Of a DNA stretch of 58,635 bases, positions 1 through 8,010 are shown piece after piece. Each line of letters begins with the position of its first letter. The first letter of the stretch is position 1. The position numbers and the translations under genes were made by a program. Origin of the DNA: Thioglobus_B sp964403565 (GTDB lineage: Bacteria; Pseudomonadota; Gammaproteobacteria; PS1; Pseudothioglobaceae); the NCBI GenBank assembly GCA_964403565.1, contig CAYOFV010000003.1, positions 1 through 58,635 of the forward strand. The letters are read 5' to 3'. The notes beneath the pieces are model-generated. The model ran no database searches. It was not told the origin of the DNA and saw nothing but the letters and a program-made list of their open reading frames with translations.

Positions 1-239
1 CTTGTTTTTAGATAGAAGTTATATATCGAAATCCATATATCTAAATTTATTGAGAACTTTCAATAAATACAGGTGATTAGCAAAATGATATATTTTGCCG
101 AATTGGGTGTTTTATTAAAGCCAGTCCCAGCAGGGCTTCGGCAGATTTTAATAAAATACTCAAGTTGGCAGGAGATGGTGTTTTGATGATTATTCATATT
201 TATTAAAAGGCCTCTTATTAACTCTTTAAAAGGAAAACT
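1..239 (+). other. Gene-free leader with strong nested hairpins
   Basis: No protein-coding gene was seen here. A 9-bp hairpin lies at 45-68 and a 7-bp hairpin (GCAAAAT/ATTTTGC) at 80-98. A long composite stem runs from 96 to 170. Its outer pair is TGCCGA with TTGGCA (165-170), its 15-bp middle arm is 105-119 with 147-161 (two G-U pairs), and its inner GC-rich tip at 120-142 has an AGCA loop. Hairpin 80-98 and the outer stem share bases and so exclude each other. The structure ends about 70 nt before the cytochrome c5 start. I could not match it to a known riboswitch or to the SRP, 6S, tmRNA or RNase P RNAs. It could be a leader element or a separate small RNA. Confidence 0.45.
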
Positions 240-683
240 ATGTATTTTAAAAACTCTATTGCCTACGCTATTATTATTACCATTGTTATTATCACTGTTG
301 GTAAGATTTTCACTAACTTAAACTCATTCAAGGCTGTTGATAATTCAACTCTTGAAGATAGAATTAAACCACTTGGACAGGTGCATGTTCAAGGCGATGC
401 TATCAAAGCCGCCCCAATTAAGGCTGCAGCTAAAAAACCTGCAAAGAAATCTAAAAGTGGTGCTGACGTTTACACTCAATCATGTGCAGCTTGTCACAGC
501 ATTGGTGTTGCCGGTGCTCCGAAGATGGGTAATAAAGACGATTGGACTTCAAGACTTAAAGGTGGAATTGATGCGTTAGTTAAAACTGCAATTACTGGTA
601 AAGGTGCTATGCCACCAAAAGGAACTTGTGGCACTTGCTCAGAAGCCGAATTAAAAGCTGCAATCGAGCATATGACAAAATAA
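240..683 (+). CDS. Membrane-anchored cytochrome c5-type protein
   Basis: Class I c-type cytochrome of 147 residues, probably a periplasmic electron carrier. Residues 7-25 form one uncleaved membrane anchor, followed by an Ala/Lys/Pro-rich linker (about 52-73). The haem motif is CAACH at 82-86 and the likely distal ligand is Met124. Two extra cysteines, C130 and C133, in a CGTC motif followed by an acidic helix are typical of the cytochrome c5 family. The start has an AAAAGGA ribosome site at the right distance. The gene stands alone between the structured leader and a convergent gene. The electron partner cannot be told from the sequence. Confidence 0.9.
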   Translation: MYFKNSIAYAIIITIVIITVGKIFTNLNSFKAVDNSTLEDRIKPLGQVHVQGDAIKAAPIKAAAKKPAKKSKSGADVYTQSCAACHSIGVAGAPKMGNKDDWTSRLKGGIDALVKTAITGKGAMPPKGTCGTCSEAELKAAIEHMTK

Positions 684-705
684 AATAAAAAAATCTTATT
701 TATAT

Positions 706-743
706 CAAAGGGCTAGGCGTCTACAAAGATTCCTAGCCCTTTG
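706..743. terminator. 12-bp stem-loop between convergent genes
   Basis: A perfect inverted repeat, CAAAGGGCTAGG (706-717) and CCTAGCCCTTTG (732-743), encloses a 14-nt loop. On the plus strand it follows the cytochrome c5 stop and precedes a T-rich run. On the minus strand its arms include the last codons and the TAG stop (713-715) of the asparaginase-like gene. It probably ends transcription from both sides. The T-tracts are imperfect, so terminator function is inferred. Confidence 0.6.
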
Positions 744-1198
744 TCTTTCTTAACCTTGTTAGCTTCAAATACTTTACCATTCATAGCTATATACACACCA
801 TTGGCATTGTTTTGTACAGCACTTAAGGCAATTCCCAAATTAAATAAAGCATCAGAGTTGTTAATTGAGTATGGAATCATTGAGCCAAATAACACAACTA
901 CTTTATCTTTAATTTGATCACCAAGCAATTTAGCAGTTTGCACAATTGTATCTGTGCCATGGGTTATTACAATTTGCTTAGCATTAGAGTTAATACACTT
1001 AGATAAAATCAACTCACGATCATTATCTGACATATCTAAAGAATCCTTTAGAAACAGAACTTCACTTTCAGTATTAACCATTGAACGCCCACGATTAAGC
1101 ATATCAACAATATGCGTCTGATCAAACTCCAGCTCGCCTGTTAGTTCGTTATAAACCTTATCAATCGTCCCGCCAGTTATTAAAAATTGAATACTCAT
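713..1198 (-). CDS. Single-domain asparaginase-like protein
   Basis: This 161-residue protein carries only the N-terminal domain of the type I/II L-asparaginase fold. Both catalytic-threonine signatures are present: TGGTID at 8-13 and THGTDT at 79-84. True asparaginases are about 330 residues and have a second domain that completes the active site. Short proteins of this kind occur in many Proteobacteria, and their activity is not established to my knowledge. There is no signal peptide, so it is probably cytoplasmic. It is the last gene of the minus-strand run beginning at the copper ATPase genes. The family call is firm; activity on asparagine is not. Confidence 0.85.
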   Translation of the reverse strand: MSIQFLITGGTIDKVYNELTGELEFDQTHIVDMLNRGRSMVNTESEVLFLKDSLDMSDNDRELILSKCINSNAKQIVITHGTDTIVQTAKLLGDQIKDKVVVLFGSMIPYSINNSDALFNLGIALSAVQNNANGVYIAMNGKVFEANKVKKDKGLGIFVDA

Positions 1199-1238
1199 TT
1201 TGTATATAAAAATTTGAAAATTTTACAAATTAGTAACT

Positions 1239-1877
1239 TTAGTCTCTTTTGCCAAAAATATCAGTACCAATTCTAACAAAAGTAGCACCATTTTCAATCG
1301 CTAAATCCAAATCATTACTCATTCCCATTGATAAAGTGTCAAATTCTGGGTGTTTTTGCATAATTTTGGCCATTTTTTGAAAACTTTGCTCTGCATTGTC
1401 AGGGCTGGGAATACACATAAAACCTCTTAGAGAAATATTTTGGAAATTTTCAAAATTAGTGATAATTTCATCAATTTCCTCTTCTAAAACTCCCGATTTT
1501 GTTGATTCATTGTCAATATTAATTTGCAAAAGCACGTTAAGCTTACCAAGTTCTTTTGGCCGTTGATCATTAAGCCTTTTAGCAATTTTTAACCTATCAA
1601 CACTATGCACCCAGTCAAAATTTTGCGCAATTTGTTTGGTTTTGTTAGACTGGATAGGACCGATAAAATGCCAAATAAGATCTTGAGCTTTGAGAATTTC
1701 AATTTTTTCTAGAGCTTCTTGCAGATAATTTTCACCAAAGTGTTTTTGCCCTGCGTTAATGGCTTGTTGTAGATCGCTCGCTGGCTTGGTTTTACTAACA
1801 GCAATGAGTATTACTTGATTTTTCTCATCAACAGCATCAATACGCGCTTGAACTTTTTTTAAATTTTGCGCAATCAT
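1239..1877 (-). CDS. yggS: YggS-family PLP homeostasis protein
   Basis: Cytoplasmic pyridoxal-phosphate-binding protein (PLPBP/YggS family) that buffers free PLP and affects amino-acid and 2-oxoacid balance. It has no known enzymatic reaction. The 212 residues match the family length. The PLP lysine lies in VSKTKP (K29). Other signatures are HFGENYLQE (46-54), WHFIGPIQSNK and, near the C-terminus, a phosphate-binding SMGMSNDL followed by RIGTDIFG. It lies 40 bp after the pyrK stop on the same strand, with a palindromic repeat in the gap. Confidence 0.95.
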   Translation of the reverse strand: MIAQNLKKVQARIDAVDEKNQVILIAVSKTKPASDLQQAINAGQKHFGENYLQEALEKIEILKAQDLIWHFIGPIQSNKTKQIAQNFDWVHSVDRLKIAKRLNDQRPKELGKLNVLLQINIDNESTKSGVLEEEIDEIITNFENFQNISLRGFMCIPSPDNAEQSFQKMAKIMQKHPEFDTLSMGMSNDLDLAIENGATFVRIGTDIFGKRD

Positions 1878-1897
1878 TTAAAAAGAAATAGTCTCAT

Positions 1898-1918
1898 GAC
1901 CCACACCGGGTGTGAGTC
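1898..1918. repeat. Short palindromic repeat, copy 1
   Basis: Imperfect palindrome with 10-bp arms around a central G and one arm mismatch (GACCCACACC / GGTGTGAGTC). It sits in the gap between pyrK and yggS. Its core, CCCACACC-N-GGTGTG, recurs in the larger perfect palindrome at 26574-26604. No T-tract follows on either strand, so it does not look like a simple terminator. A dispersed repeat or protein-binding site is possible. Confidence 0.5.
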
Positions 1919-2775
1919 TAAAAAATAGTTGAAGCATTAAAAACCGGGCCATCTACGCAAACGCGCTTCATCGCTGAACCAGTATCGGTTTGTACTTCTA
2001 CCACACAACCAGCACAACCACCCACACCACAAGCCATATGTTCTTCAAGTGAAACTTGGCAAGGCAAATCATACTCTTTTGCAAGATTGGCAACCGCTTC
2101 AAGCATTGGATGCGGACCACAAGAATAAACTTCAACCTGTGCAAGCTCATCTGCCGATAAGCTGTCTAAATACACTTTGGCCAAATCAGTTACATAACCT
2201 TGGTACACACCATCATAGTTTTGCAAACTTGCTAGGCGACAATCAACACCCCAATCTTCTAATTGAGGCATAGTATGTGTAGCACCAGCATAATCTTTAC
2301 CATTATCAGCTATCTTTTCATCAAATGGAAACGGCACTTCTGATCCTAGTATTGCAAAAGGCTTGTAATCAGTGTCTTTTATATCCTGAGCTATAGATAT
2401 CATTGGCGGCATGCCCACACCACCACCAATTAATAGTGGTCGCTTCCTGTCAGTAAGTTTAAAACCATTGCCAATCGGGCCTAAAACTGATAATGTTTCG
2501 CCAATTCTACGCTCTGATAGTTGTTTAGTACCCTCGCCCACAATCTTGTATAAAAGATCAAAAGTTTCGTTTTCCTTATCTACCGACATAATAGATATCG
2601 GTCGACGCAAAGGCAATGCAGCAGATACAGTTACATGAACGAATTGCCCAGGTTTAGTATTGTTGGCTATTTCCTTTGAGGCAAGAGTAAGAATACACTG
2701 GTCACCATCAAATTTATAATGTGCCAAAATCTGACAATCACAAACCTTTATTGTGTCTCTATTAGCTTTACTCAT
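1918..2775 (-). CDS. pyrK: Dihydroorotate dehydrogenase electron-transfer subunit (PyrK-like)
   Basis: Ferredoxin-reductase-fold flavoprotein of 285 residues that passes electrons between an NAD(P)-linked partner and a dehydrogenase such as PyrD. Visible signatures are the FAD-binding LPLRRPISIM, the nucleotide-binding GGGVGMPP, YSCGPHPML, and a C-terminal [2Fe-2S] site with C249, C254, C257 and C273. It overlaps argB by 8 bases. No pyrD is in this window, so its partner is unknown, and a role outside pyrimidine synthesis cannot be excluded. The family is clear; the symbol rests on similarity. Confidence 0.85.
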   Translation of the reverse strand: MSKANRDTIKVCDCQILAHYKFDGDQCILTLASKEIANNTKPGQFVHVTVSAALPLRRPISIMSVDKENETFDLLYKIVGEGTKQLSERRIGETLSVLGPIGNGFKLTDRKRPLLIGGGVGMPPMISIAQDIKDTDYKPFAILGSEVPFPFDEKIADNGKDYAGATHTMPQLEDWGVDCRLASLQNYDGVYQGYVTDLAKVYLDSLSADELAQVEVYSCGPHPMLEAVANLAKEYDLPCQVSLEEHMACGVGGCAGCVVEVQTDTGSAMKRVCVDGPVFNASTIF

Positions 2776-3646
2776 TGCAAGTAATAAGTGTTCCTACACC
2801 GCTATCAGTAAATACTTCAAGTAGTACAGCGTGGGGTACACGACCATCAATAATATGAGTAGATTTAACTCCGTTTTTTACTGCCGACAATGCACAGCCA
2901 ATTTTTGGCAACATACCACCGTAAATGGTTCCATCTTCAATCAAACCATCTACTGTTTTTGCATCTAAACCGGTAAGTAGATTTTCATCAGCATCTAGAA
3001 GACCTGCTGTATTTGTTAGCAAAATTAGCTTTTCAGCATTCAGAGCTTCGGCAATTGAGCCTGCCACTAAATCTGCATTAATATTGTAAGAAAATCCATC
3101 CTTACCCACACCAATTGGTGCAATAACTGGAATAAAGTCGCCCTCAAGTAATAAATCAATTACTGATGTATCAATATCTGACACTTCGCCAACATGACCA
3201 AGATCAATTATCTCTGAGGTTGGCTCAATATCGTGATTAAGTTTTTTTGCTGAGATTAAACTGCCGTCTTTACCGGTAAGGCCGATTGAGTGACCACCAT
3301 GCTGATGAATAAGATTAACAATCTCTTTATTTACCAATCCGCCAAGCACCATTTCAACTACATCCATAGTCTCAGAGTCAGTTACACGCATACCACCGAT
3401 AAACTCACTTTCTTTACCGATTTTTTCTAAAGTTTTTCCAATTTGTGGCCCACCACCATGTACCACGATTGGATTCATGCCAACTGATTTCATCAACACA
3501 ATATCACGTGCAAAGCTTGATTTAAGCTTTTCATCTACCATTGCATTACCACCGTATTTAATAACGATAGTTTTGCCTTGAAACTTTTGAATATATGGCA
3601 GCGCTTCTGTTAAAACGCTGGCAATATTATGTGTGCTGTTTGACAT
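2768..3646 (-). CDS. argB: Acetylglutamate kinase
   Basis: Phosphorylates N-acetyl-L-glutamate in arginine biosynthesis; cytoplasmic amino-acid-kinase fold. Signatures include KYGGNAM, VVHGGGPQIG, YNINADLVAGSIAEAL and GGMLPK near the C-terminus. The frame stays open upstream to a TTG at 3658. I chose the ATG at 3646 (292 residues), which fits the family length and the usual N-terminus. The 3' end overlaps pyrK by 8 bases, suggesting translational coupling. No regulatory site was seen upstream; the gap to the copper-ATPase operon is about 60 bp. Confidence 0.95.
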   Translation of the reverse strand: MSNSTHNIASVLTEALPYIQKFQGKTIVIKYGGNAMVDEKLKSSFARDIVLMKSVGMNPIVVHGGGPQIGKTLEKIGKESEFIGGMRVTDSETMDVVEMVLGGLVNKEIVNLIHQHGGHSIGLTGKDGSLISAKKLNHDIEPTSEIIDLGHVGEVSDIDTSVIDLLLEGDFIPVIAPIGVGKDGFSYNINADLVAGSIAEALNAEKLILLTNTAGLLDADENLLTGLDAKTVDGLIEDGTIYGGMLPKIGCALSAVKNGVKSTHIIDGRVPHAVLLEVFTDSGVGTLITCNE

Positions 3647-3708
3647 AATTAAAACCAAAATAATTTTTGTGTTATTTTACTTAATGAAGATGCAATCAAG
3701 CCGATTAT

Positions 3709-3783
3709 TTATTTTGACAACCAAAACCACCAAATAACACTAATTATTAGAATCAGTCCTAAAACATTAACTAATATTATCAT
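3709..3783 (-). CDS. 24-residue single-pass membrane microprotein
   Basis: A 24-codon ORF whose ATG overlaps the TAA of the copper ATPase (TAATG at 3785-3781). The strong Shine-Dalgarno CTTAGGAG lies just upstream. The product is almost wholly one hydrophobic helix (residues 2-17) ending in IWWFWL and then Ser-Lys. From memory, proteins next to copper ATPases in other Proteobacteria begin with a similar segment followed by a cupredoxin domain. Here a TAA stops the frame straight after the helix and the next 50 bp do not look like a cupredoxin. It is either a free-standing ATPase partner or a remnant. Coding is supported by the RBS and coupling; function is inferred. Confidence 0.6.
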   Translation of the reverse strand: MIILVNVLGLILIISVIWWFWLSK

Positions 3784-6011
3784 TAACCACTCCTAAGTTT
3801 TATATGGCGCAATCTGTTGGCATTACTAACTACAGTTAATGACGACATTGCCATTGCAGCGCCAGCTATCATTGGATTAAGCAATATTCCAAATACTGGA
3901 TATAAAATCCCTGCAGCAACGGGTATGCCAAGTGAATTGTATATAAACGCGCCAAATAAATTTTGTTTAATGTTTCTTGTTGTTAGCTTAGAGATATGTA
4001 TCGCATCCACCACAGAATATATAGATCCTTGCATTAAGGCTATATCAGCACTCTCAATCGCAACATCTGTACCGGTGCCAATTGCAAATCCAATGTCTGC
4101 TGCAGCTAGTGCAGGGGCGTCATTTATACCATCTCCAACCATGCCAACAATATTGCCATCTGCTTGAAGCTGTTGTATTTTCTCTGCCTTTTCACCAGGC
4201 ATAACTTCTGATACAACATCAGTAATATTTACCAAACGCGCAACAGCTTCAGCGCTAGATTTATTATCACCAGTAAGCAAAACTACCTTTACTCCTAAGT
4301 TTTGCATCTCCTCTATAGCTTTAGCAGAATCTGGTTTAATTGAATCGGCTACAGTAATTACTGCTGCTGCCACTCCATCAATAGCTAAATAAATTGGCGT
4401 TTTTGCTTCTTTAGATCGTAATTTCGCCTCTGTACGTAATGCCTCTATATCAACCTTATATTGCTGCATTAGCCTTTCATTGCCAAACAATACTATTTGT
4501 TTGTTTACATGCGCCTTAACACCCTGTCCGGTAATTGAATCAAACTTATCACAAGAGCTGATATTTAAATTTTGTGCTTTTGCATGATCAACAATTGCTT
4601 GTGCTAACGGATGCTCAGATGCAGACTCCATTGAAGCAGCAAGACTCAAACATTCCTGATCAGATATATGATCCAATGACATAATATTAGTAACACTTGG
4701 CCTACCTTGAGTAATTGTTCCGGTCTTATCTAAAACAATTACGTTAATCTTGCTGGCCTGCTGCAATGCATTGCCATTACGAATTAACACTCCGTGCTCT
4801 GCTGCTTTGCCTACGCCTACCATAATAGATATAGGTGTTGCCAACCCTAACGCACAAGGGCATGCAATAATAAGCACTGTAACTGCTGCAATCATTGCAA
4901 AAGTTACGCTGTAATCAAGATTAAACCATATTAAAAAAGTAGCGATAGCAACTATAAGAACTGCTGGTACAAATACTGCTGAAACTTTATCAACCAATCT
5001 AGCTATTGCAGGTTTGCTGGCTTGCGCTTTACGCACCATTTCAATAATTTGAGCCAAGGCTGTATCCTTGCCTATTCTTGTCGAAACAAATAAAAAAGAC
5101 CCGGTATTGTTAATAGTGCCGGCTGTAACTTCATCACCAATATTCTTTTTAACCGGCATTGGCTCGCCTGTTAACATTGATTCATCAACACTAGACGAAC
5201 CTTCAATTACTTTACCATCTACCGGTATTTTTTCTCCAGGACGCACCTTGATAGTTTCTGACAAACCTACCTGCTCAATAGCTAAGCTCATCTCCTTGCC
5301 GTTGCGAATCACCAATGCAGTTTTTGGTTGTAGCCCTATTAGTCTTTTAATTGCTTGAGATGTTTTACCGCGAGCTTTATTTTCCAGTGCAGAGCCAAGA
5401 TTAATAAGTGCAATAATTATTGCTGTGGCTTCAAAATATACATGCTGGGAATCTTTAGGAAAAGATTCAATAAATATAACAACTAACATTGAAAACAACC
5501 AGGCTACGCCAGTTCCAAGCGCTATCAAGGTATCCATATTAGCATTGTGATTAAAAAATGATTTTATAGCTCCAGTATAAAAATGTGCACCTGAGTAATA
5601 CATTACAAATAAAGTAGCCAAACCAATTACTAGCCAAAATACTTGATTAGTAAAACTATCTATTGCTGGCAATACTCCTAACATTCCGGCAATAAACAAA
5701 GGTATACCAACCAATGCTGATGCAAAAGATTTTTTTAATAGTTTCTGATATTGGATAAAATCTTGCTGCTCTTTTTCGAGCACTTGATCGGTATTGCTTG
5801 AGACTAATTCAACTGCGTCATATCCAGCTTCTACTACAGACTTTATTAACTCATCAGCTGTTGCATCACCTAATACACTAGCCGTATGATCGGCGAAATT
5901 AACACTAGCTTTATCAACGCCATCTACTTTATTTAGTGCGTCTTCAACAGTCTTCACACATCCTGCGCATGACATACCTACAATTGACAAATTAATGCTT
6001 CTTTCGCCCAT
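3783..6011 (-). CDS. copA: Cu(I)-translocating P1B-type ATPase
   Basis: Inner-membrane copper exporter of 742 residues. One N-terminal heavy-metal-associated domain has CAGC at 15-18. Further motifs are TGEP (281-284), the membrane metal site CPC (384-386), the phosphorylation motif DKTGT (428-432), the P1B-specific His-Pro (467-468) and the hinge GDGIND (626-631). The C-terminal helices carry YN and MSS motifs that mark the Cu(I) subgroup. It lies 56 bp after a lipocytochrome c gene and overlaps the membrane microprotein. It may serve detoxification or cytochrome oxidase maturation (CcoI-like); the sequence does not decide. Confidence 0.95.
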   Translation of the reverse strand: MGERSINLSIVGMSCAGCVKTVEDALNKVDGVDKASVNFADHTASVLGDATADELIKSVVEAGYDAVELVSSNTDQVLEKEQQDFIQYQKLLKKSFASALVGIPLFIAGMLGVLPAIDSFTNQVFWLVIGLATLFVMYYSGAHFYTGAIKSFFNHNANMDTLIALGTGVAWLFSMLVVIFIESFPKDSQHVYFEATAIIIALINLGSALENKARGKTSQAIKRLIGLQPKTALVIRNGKEMSLAIEQVGLSETIKVRPGEKIPVDGKVIEGSSSVDESMLTGEPMPVKKNIGDEVTAGTINNTGSFLFVSTRIGKDTALAQIIEMVRKAQASKPAIARLVDKVSAVFVPAVLIVAIATFLIWFNLDYSVTFAMIAAVTVLIIACPCALGLATPISIMVGVGKAAEHGVLIRNGNALQQASKINVIVLDKTGTITQGRPSVTNIMSLDHISDQECLSLAASMESASEHPLAQAIVDHAKAQNLNISSCDKFDSITGQGVKAHVNKQIVLFGNERLMQQYKVDIEALRTEAKLRSKEAKTPIYLAIDGVAAAVITVADSIKPDSAKAIEEMQNLGVKVVLLTGDNKSSAEAVARLVNITDVVSEVMPGEKAEKIQQLQADGNIVGMVGDGINDAPALAAADIGFAIGTGTDVAIESADIALMQGSIYSVVDAIHISKLTTRNIKQNLFGAFIYNSLGIPVAAGILYPVFGILLNPMIAGAAMAMSSLTVVSNANRLRHIKLRSG

Positions 6012-6067
6012 ATCTAAACCTTTTTACAAGATTTATATTACTACAAAATTATACTAAGTGCTTGATA

Positions 6068-6475
6068 TTACTTAAATTTTGCATCATATTTTTGTTGTAT
6101 AGATTTTGGCCATAGATTATAAATATAATCAAGTAACGCCTGTTTTTCTACTTCACTTAACTTGTCTTTAAATGCTGGCATCCAGCCACCATAAGGTATT
6201 CCACCATTGTTAATTGTTGAGAGTAAAGCTTTGGGTGAGTGATGCCAAGCATGTGCACTACCGTTAAGTGGTGGAGCTGGGAATTTACCATTTGGAAGTT
6301 TTTGCTTCCAATTTTTTGTTAGCCCTTGAGCACCTGCGCCATGACATGTTACGCAATTTTTCTCAAAAGTTACTTTACCCAATTTAATGCTATCTTTATC
6401 TTGCGCCTGAGCATCGTTGTTATCAAAACAACCAGTTAAAAACAGTACACTTGATAAAATTATTAATGTTTTCAT
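6068..6475 (-). CDS. Lipoprotein cytochrome c, single haem
   Basis: Class I cytochrome c of 135 residues. The signal sequence ends in a lipobox, LTGC (13-16), so the mature protein probably begins at Cys16 with a lipid anchor facing the periplasm. The haem motif is CVTCH at 41-45 and the likely axial Met is M99 in GGWMPAF. The C-terminal helix LLDYIYNLWP is typical. It is the first gene of a minus-strand run with the copper ATPase, which suggests a shared link to copper proteins or respiration. The redox partner is unknown. Confidence 0.85.
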   Translation of the reverse strand: MKTLIILSSVLFLTGCFDNNDAQAQDKDSIKLGKVTFEKNCVTCHGAGAQGLTKNWKQKLPNGKFPAPPLNGSAHAWHHSPKALLSTINNGGIPYGGWMPAFKDKLSEVEKQALLDYIYNLWPKSIQQKYDAKFK

Positions 6476-6551
6476 ATTTATTTCCTCTTAATATATTAAA
6501 CCTATCTGCAATTTTTATACACTTGCAGAGAATATTGTTGATTAAAAAAAA

Positions 6552-6851
6552 TTAAGAAAAAATTGGAGGAGGGTTATCTACTTCAGATATTTTAGAAAGA
6601 TACAAACGACTAAACCCTGTATCTATAAATATTTGATTTATCAAAACAAAATATCGCATTGTTTCATTAGGTAAGGCAAAAGATACATTAACACACTTGT
6701 CACAAGAATGGTTTTGGTTAAAGCTCATATCTATTGTGTTTGTATGCTGACGATCATCAACACAAGTATTTAAATATCCATCACCAATATCAGCTTGTGA
6801 ACTGATAAATGTTTGTGACAAAACTAAAAATAAAAAGACAAGTATTTTCAT
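6552..6851 (-). CDS. Small secreted protein of unknown function
   Basis: Not recognised. From the ATG at 6851 the product has 99 residues and begins with a typical signal peptide (Met-Lys, a hydrophobic core, then SSQA). The open frame extends to a GTG at 6872 that overlaps the hemW stop, giving 106 residues. I prefer the ATG because the signal peptide is then compact. The mature part has three cysteines (30, 50 and 53 from this start); two form CDKC, which could bind metal or be redox-active. No haem motif is present. It may be co-transcribed with hemW. Confidence 0.55.
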   Translation of the reverse strand: MKILVFLFLVLSQTFISSQADIGDGYLNTCVDDRQHTNTIDMSFNQNHSCDKCVNVSFALPNETMRYFVLINQIFIDTGFSRLYLSKISEVDNPPPIFS

Positions 6852-6868
6852 GCGTGAAAAAAATTTTA

Positions 6869-7981
6869 TCACAAAAATAATTCTTGCAAATCATTTAGAA
6901 AATCAAAACCTTTTGCTGTTGGTTTAATACACCCATTATTAATATCAAGCAATTCTAAATCCTTGGCCTTTGTTAATTGCCTATCTATTTTAGCTAATTG
7001 AAGTCCAGTTCTTTTTTCAAACAACCCTGTATCAAACCCGTTTTTAAGCCTTAATGCATTAAGCATAAAATCAAATGCTATATTATCAATTACACTGGTT
7101 TTTTTACCTATTTTTTGTACATAATCAGTTGGAGACTTGACCTTTGTAGTGCGGAAAATACTTGATGTTTTAATATCAGTTATCTTGCCGTGTGCACCAG
7201 CCCCTATGCCAATATAGTCGCCAAATTCCCAATAATTAAGATTATGAATTGATGGCTTTTTTCCAAATGCTGAAACTTCATAACGCTCAAAACCACTCTC
7301 TTCCAATAAACCTATACCTTTATTACCCATCTCCCAAATATATTCATCTTCAGGCAACTTTGGAGGAAATTTTGCAAACAGGGTATTTGGCTCAACTGTT
7401 AACTGATAAAAGGAAATGTGGCTTGGGTTTAAATTCATTGCCGTATGTATATCATTTAAACAGTCCTTTTGTGTTTGACCTTCTAAGCCATACATTAAGT
7501 CAATATTAAAATTATCAAAAATCTTTGCCGCCTCAGTGCAGGCCTTGCTTGCCTCTTGAGAGTTATGAATACGCCCTAAAGATTGAAGATTTTTATCATT
7601 AAAAGATTGAACTCCTATAGATAAACGATTAATGCCTATATCTTTATACGCCTTAAATTTTTCAACCTCAAACGTGCCTGGATTTGTTTCTAATGTAATT
7701 TCAATATTGTTAGCAAAGTCTAGTTTCTGTCTTAAACCTTTAAACAACCTATCTAGATCTTCTATGCTCATTAACGATGGAGTGCCGCCGCCAATAAAAA
7801 TAGAGTTAATATTACGCCCTTGAATGTAGATTAAATCATCATCCAAATCTTTAAGTAGAGCCTCAATATAGCCACTCCTATTCTCACTTTCATGAGAGTT
7901 AAAGTCACAATAAGGACATTTTTTAACGCACCATGGGTAATGAATATATAACGACAGAGGCGGTAGTGTCATATTTTTCAT
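6869..7981 (-). CDS. hemW: HemW-type radical SAM haem chaperone
   Basis: Radical SAM protein of 370 residues, formerly annotated as oxygen-independent coproporphyrinogen oxidase. The iron-sulfur motif is C18-x3-C22-x2-C25 in CVKKCPYCDFNSH; the Phe after the third Cys is the HemW pattern. Downstream motifs are FIGGGTPSLM and RLSIGVQSF, and the C-terminal HemW domain is present. The family is thought to deliver haem to respiratory enzymes, which suits a genome rich in cytochromes c. It follows rdgB by 29 bp on the same strand. Confidence 0.93.
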   Translation of the reverse strand: MKNMTLPPLSLYIHYPWCVKKCPYCDFNSHESENRSGYIEALLKDLDDDLIYIQGRNINSIFIGGGTPSLMSIEDLDRLFKGLRQKLDFANNIEITLETNPGTFEVEKFKAYKDIGINRLSIGVQSFNDKNLQSLGRIHNSQEASKACTEAAKIFDNFNIDLMYGLEGQTQKDCLNDIHTAMNLNPSHISFYQLTVEPNTLFAKFPPKLPEDEYIWEMGNKGIGLLEESGFERYEVSAFGKKPSIHNLNYWEFGDYIGIGAGAHGKITDIKTSSIFRTTKVKSPTDYVQKIGKKTSVIDNIAFDFMLNALRLKNGFDTGLFEKRTGLQLAKIDRQLTKAKDLELLDINNGCIKPTAKGFDFLNDLQELFL

Positions 7982-8010
7982 GTTTCCTGCTGAGGCAGAA
8001 GTTCTAGCAA

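Noticed and set aside
1..239. Known riboswitch or SRP, 6S, tmRNA or RNase P RNA
   Set aside because: None of the conserved sequence blocks I remember for these RNAs is present.
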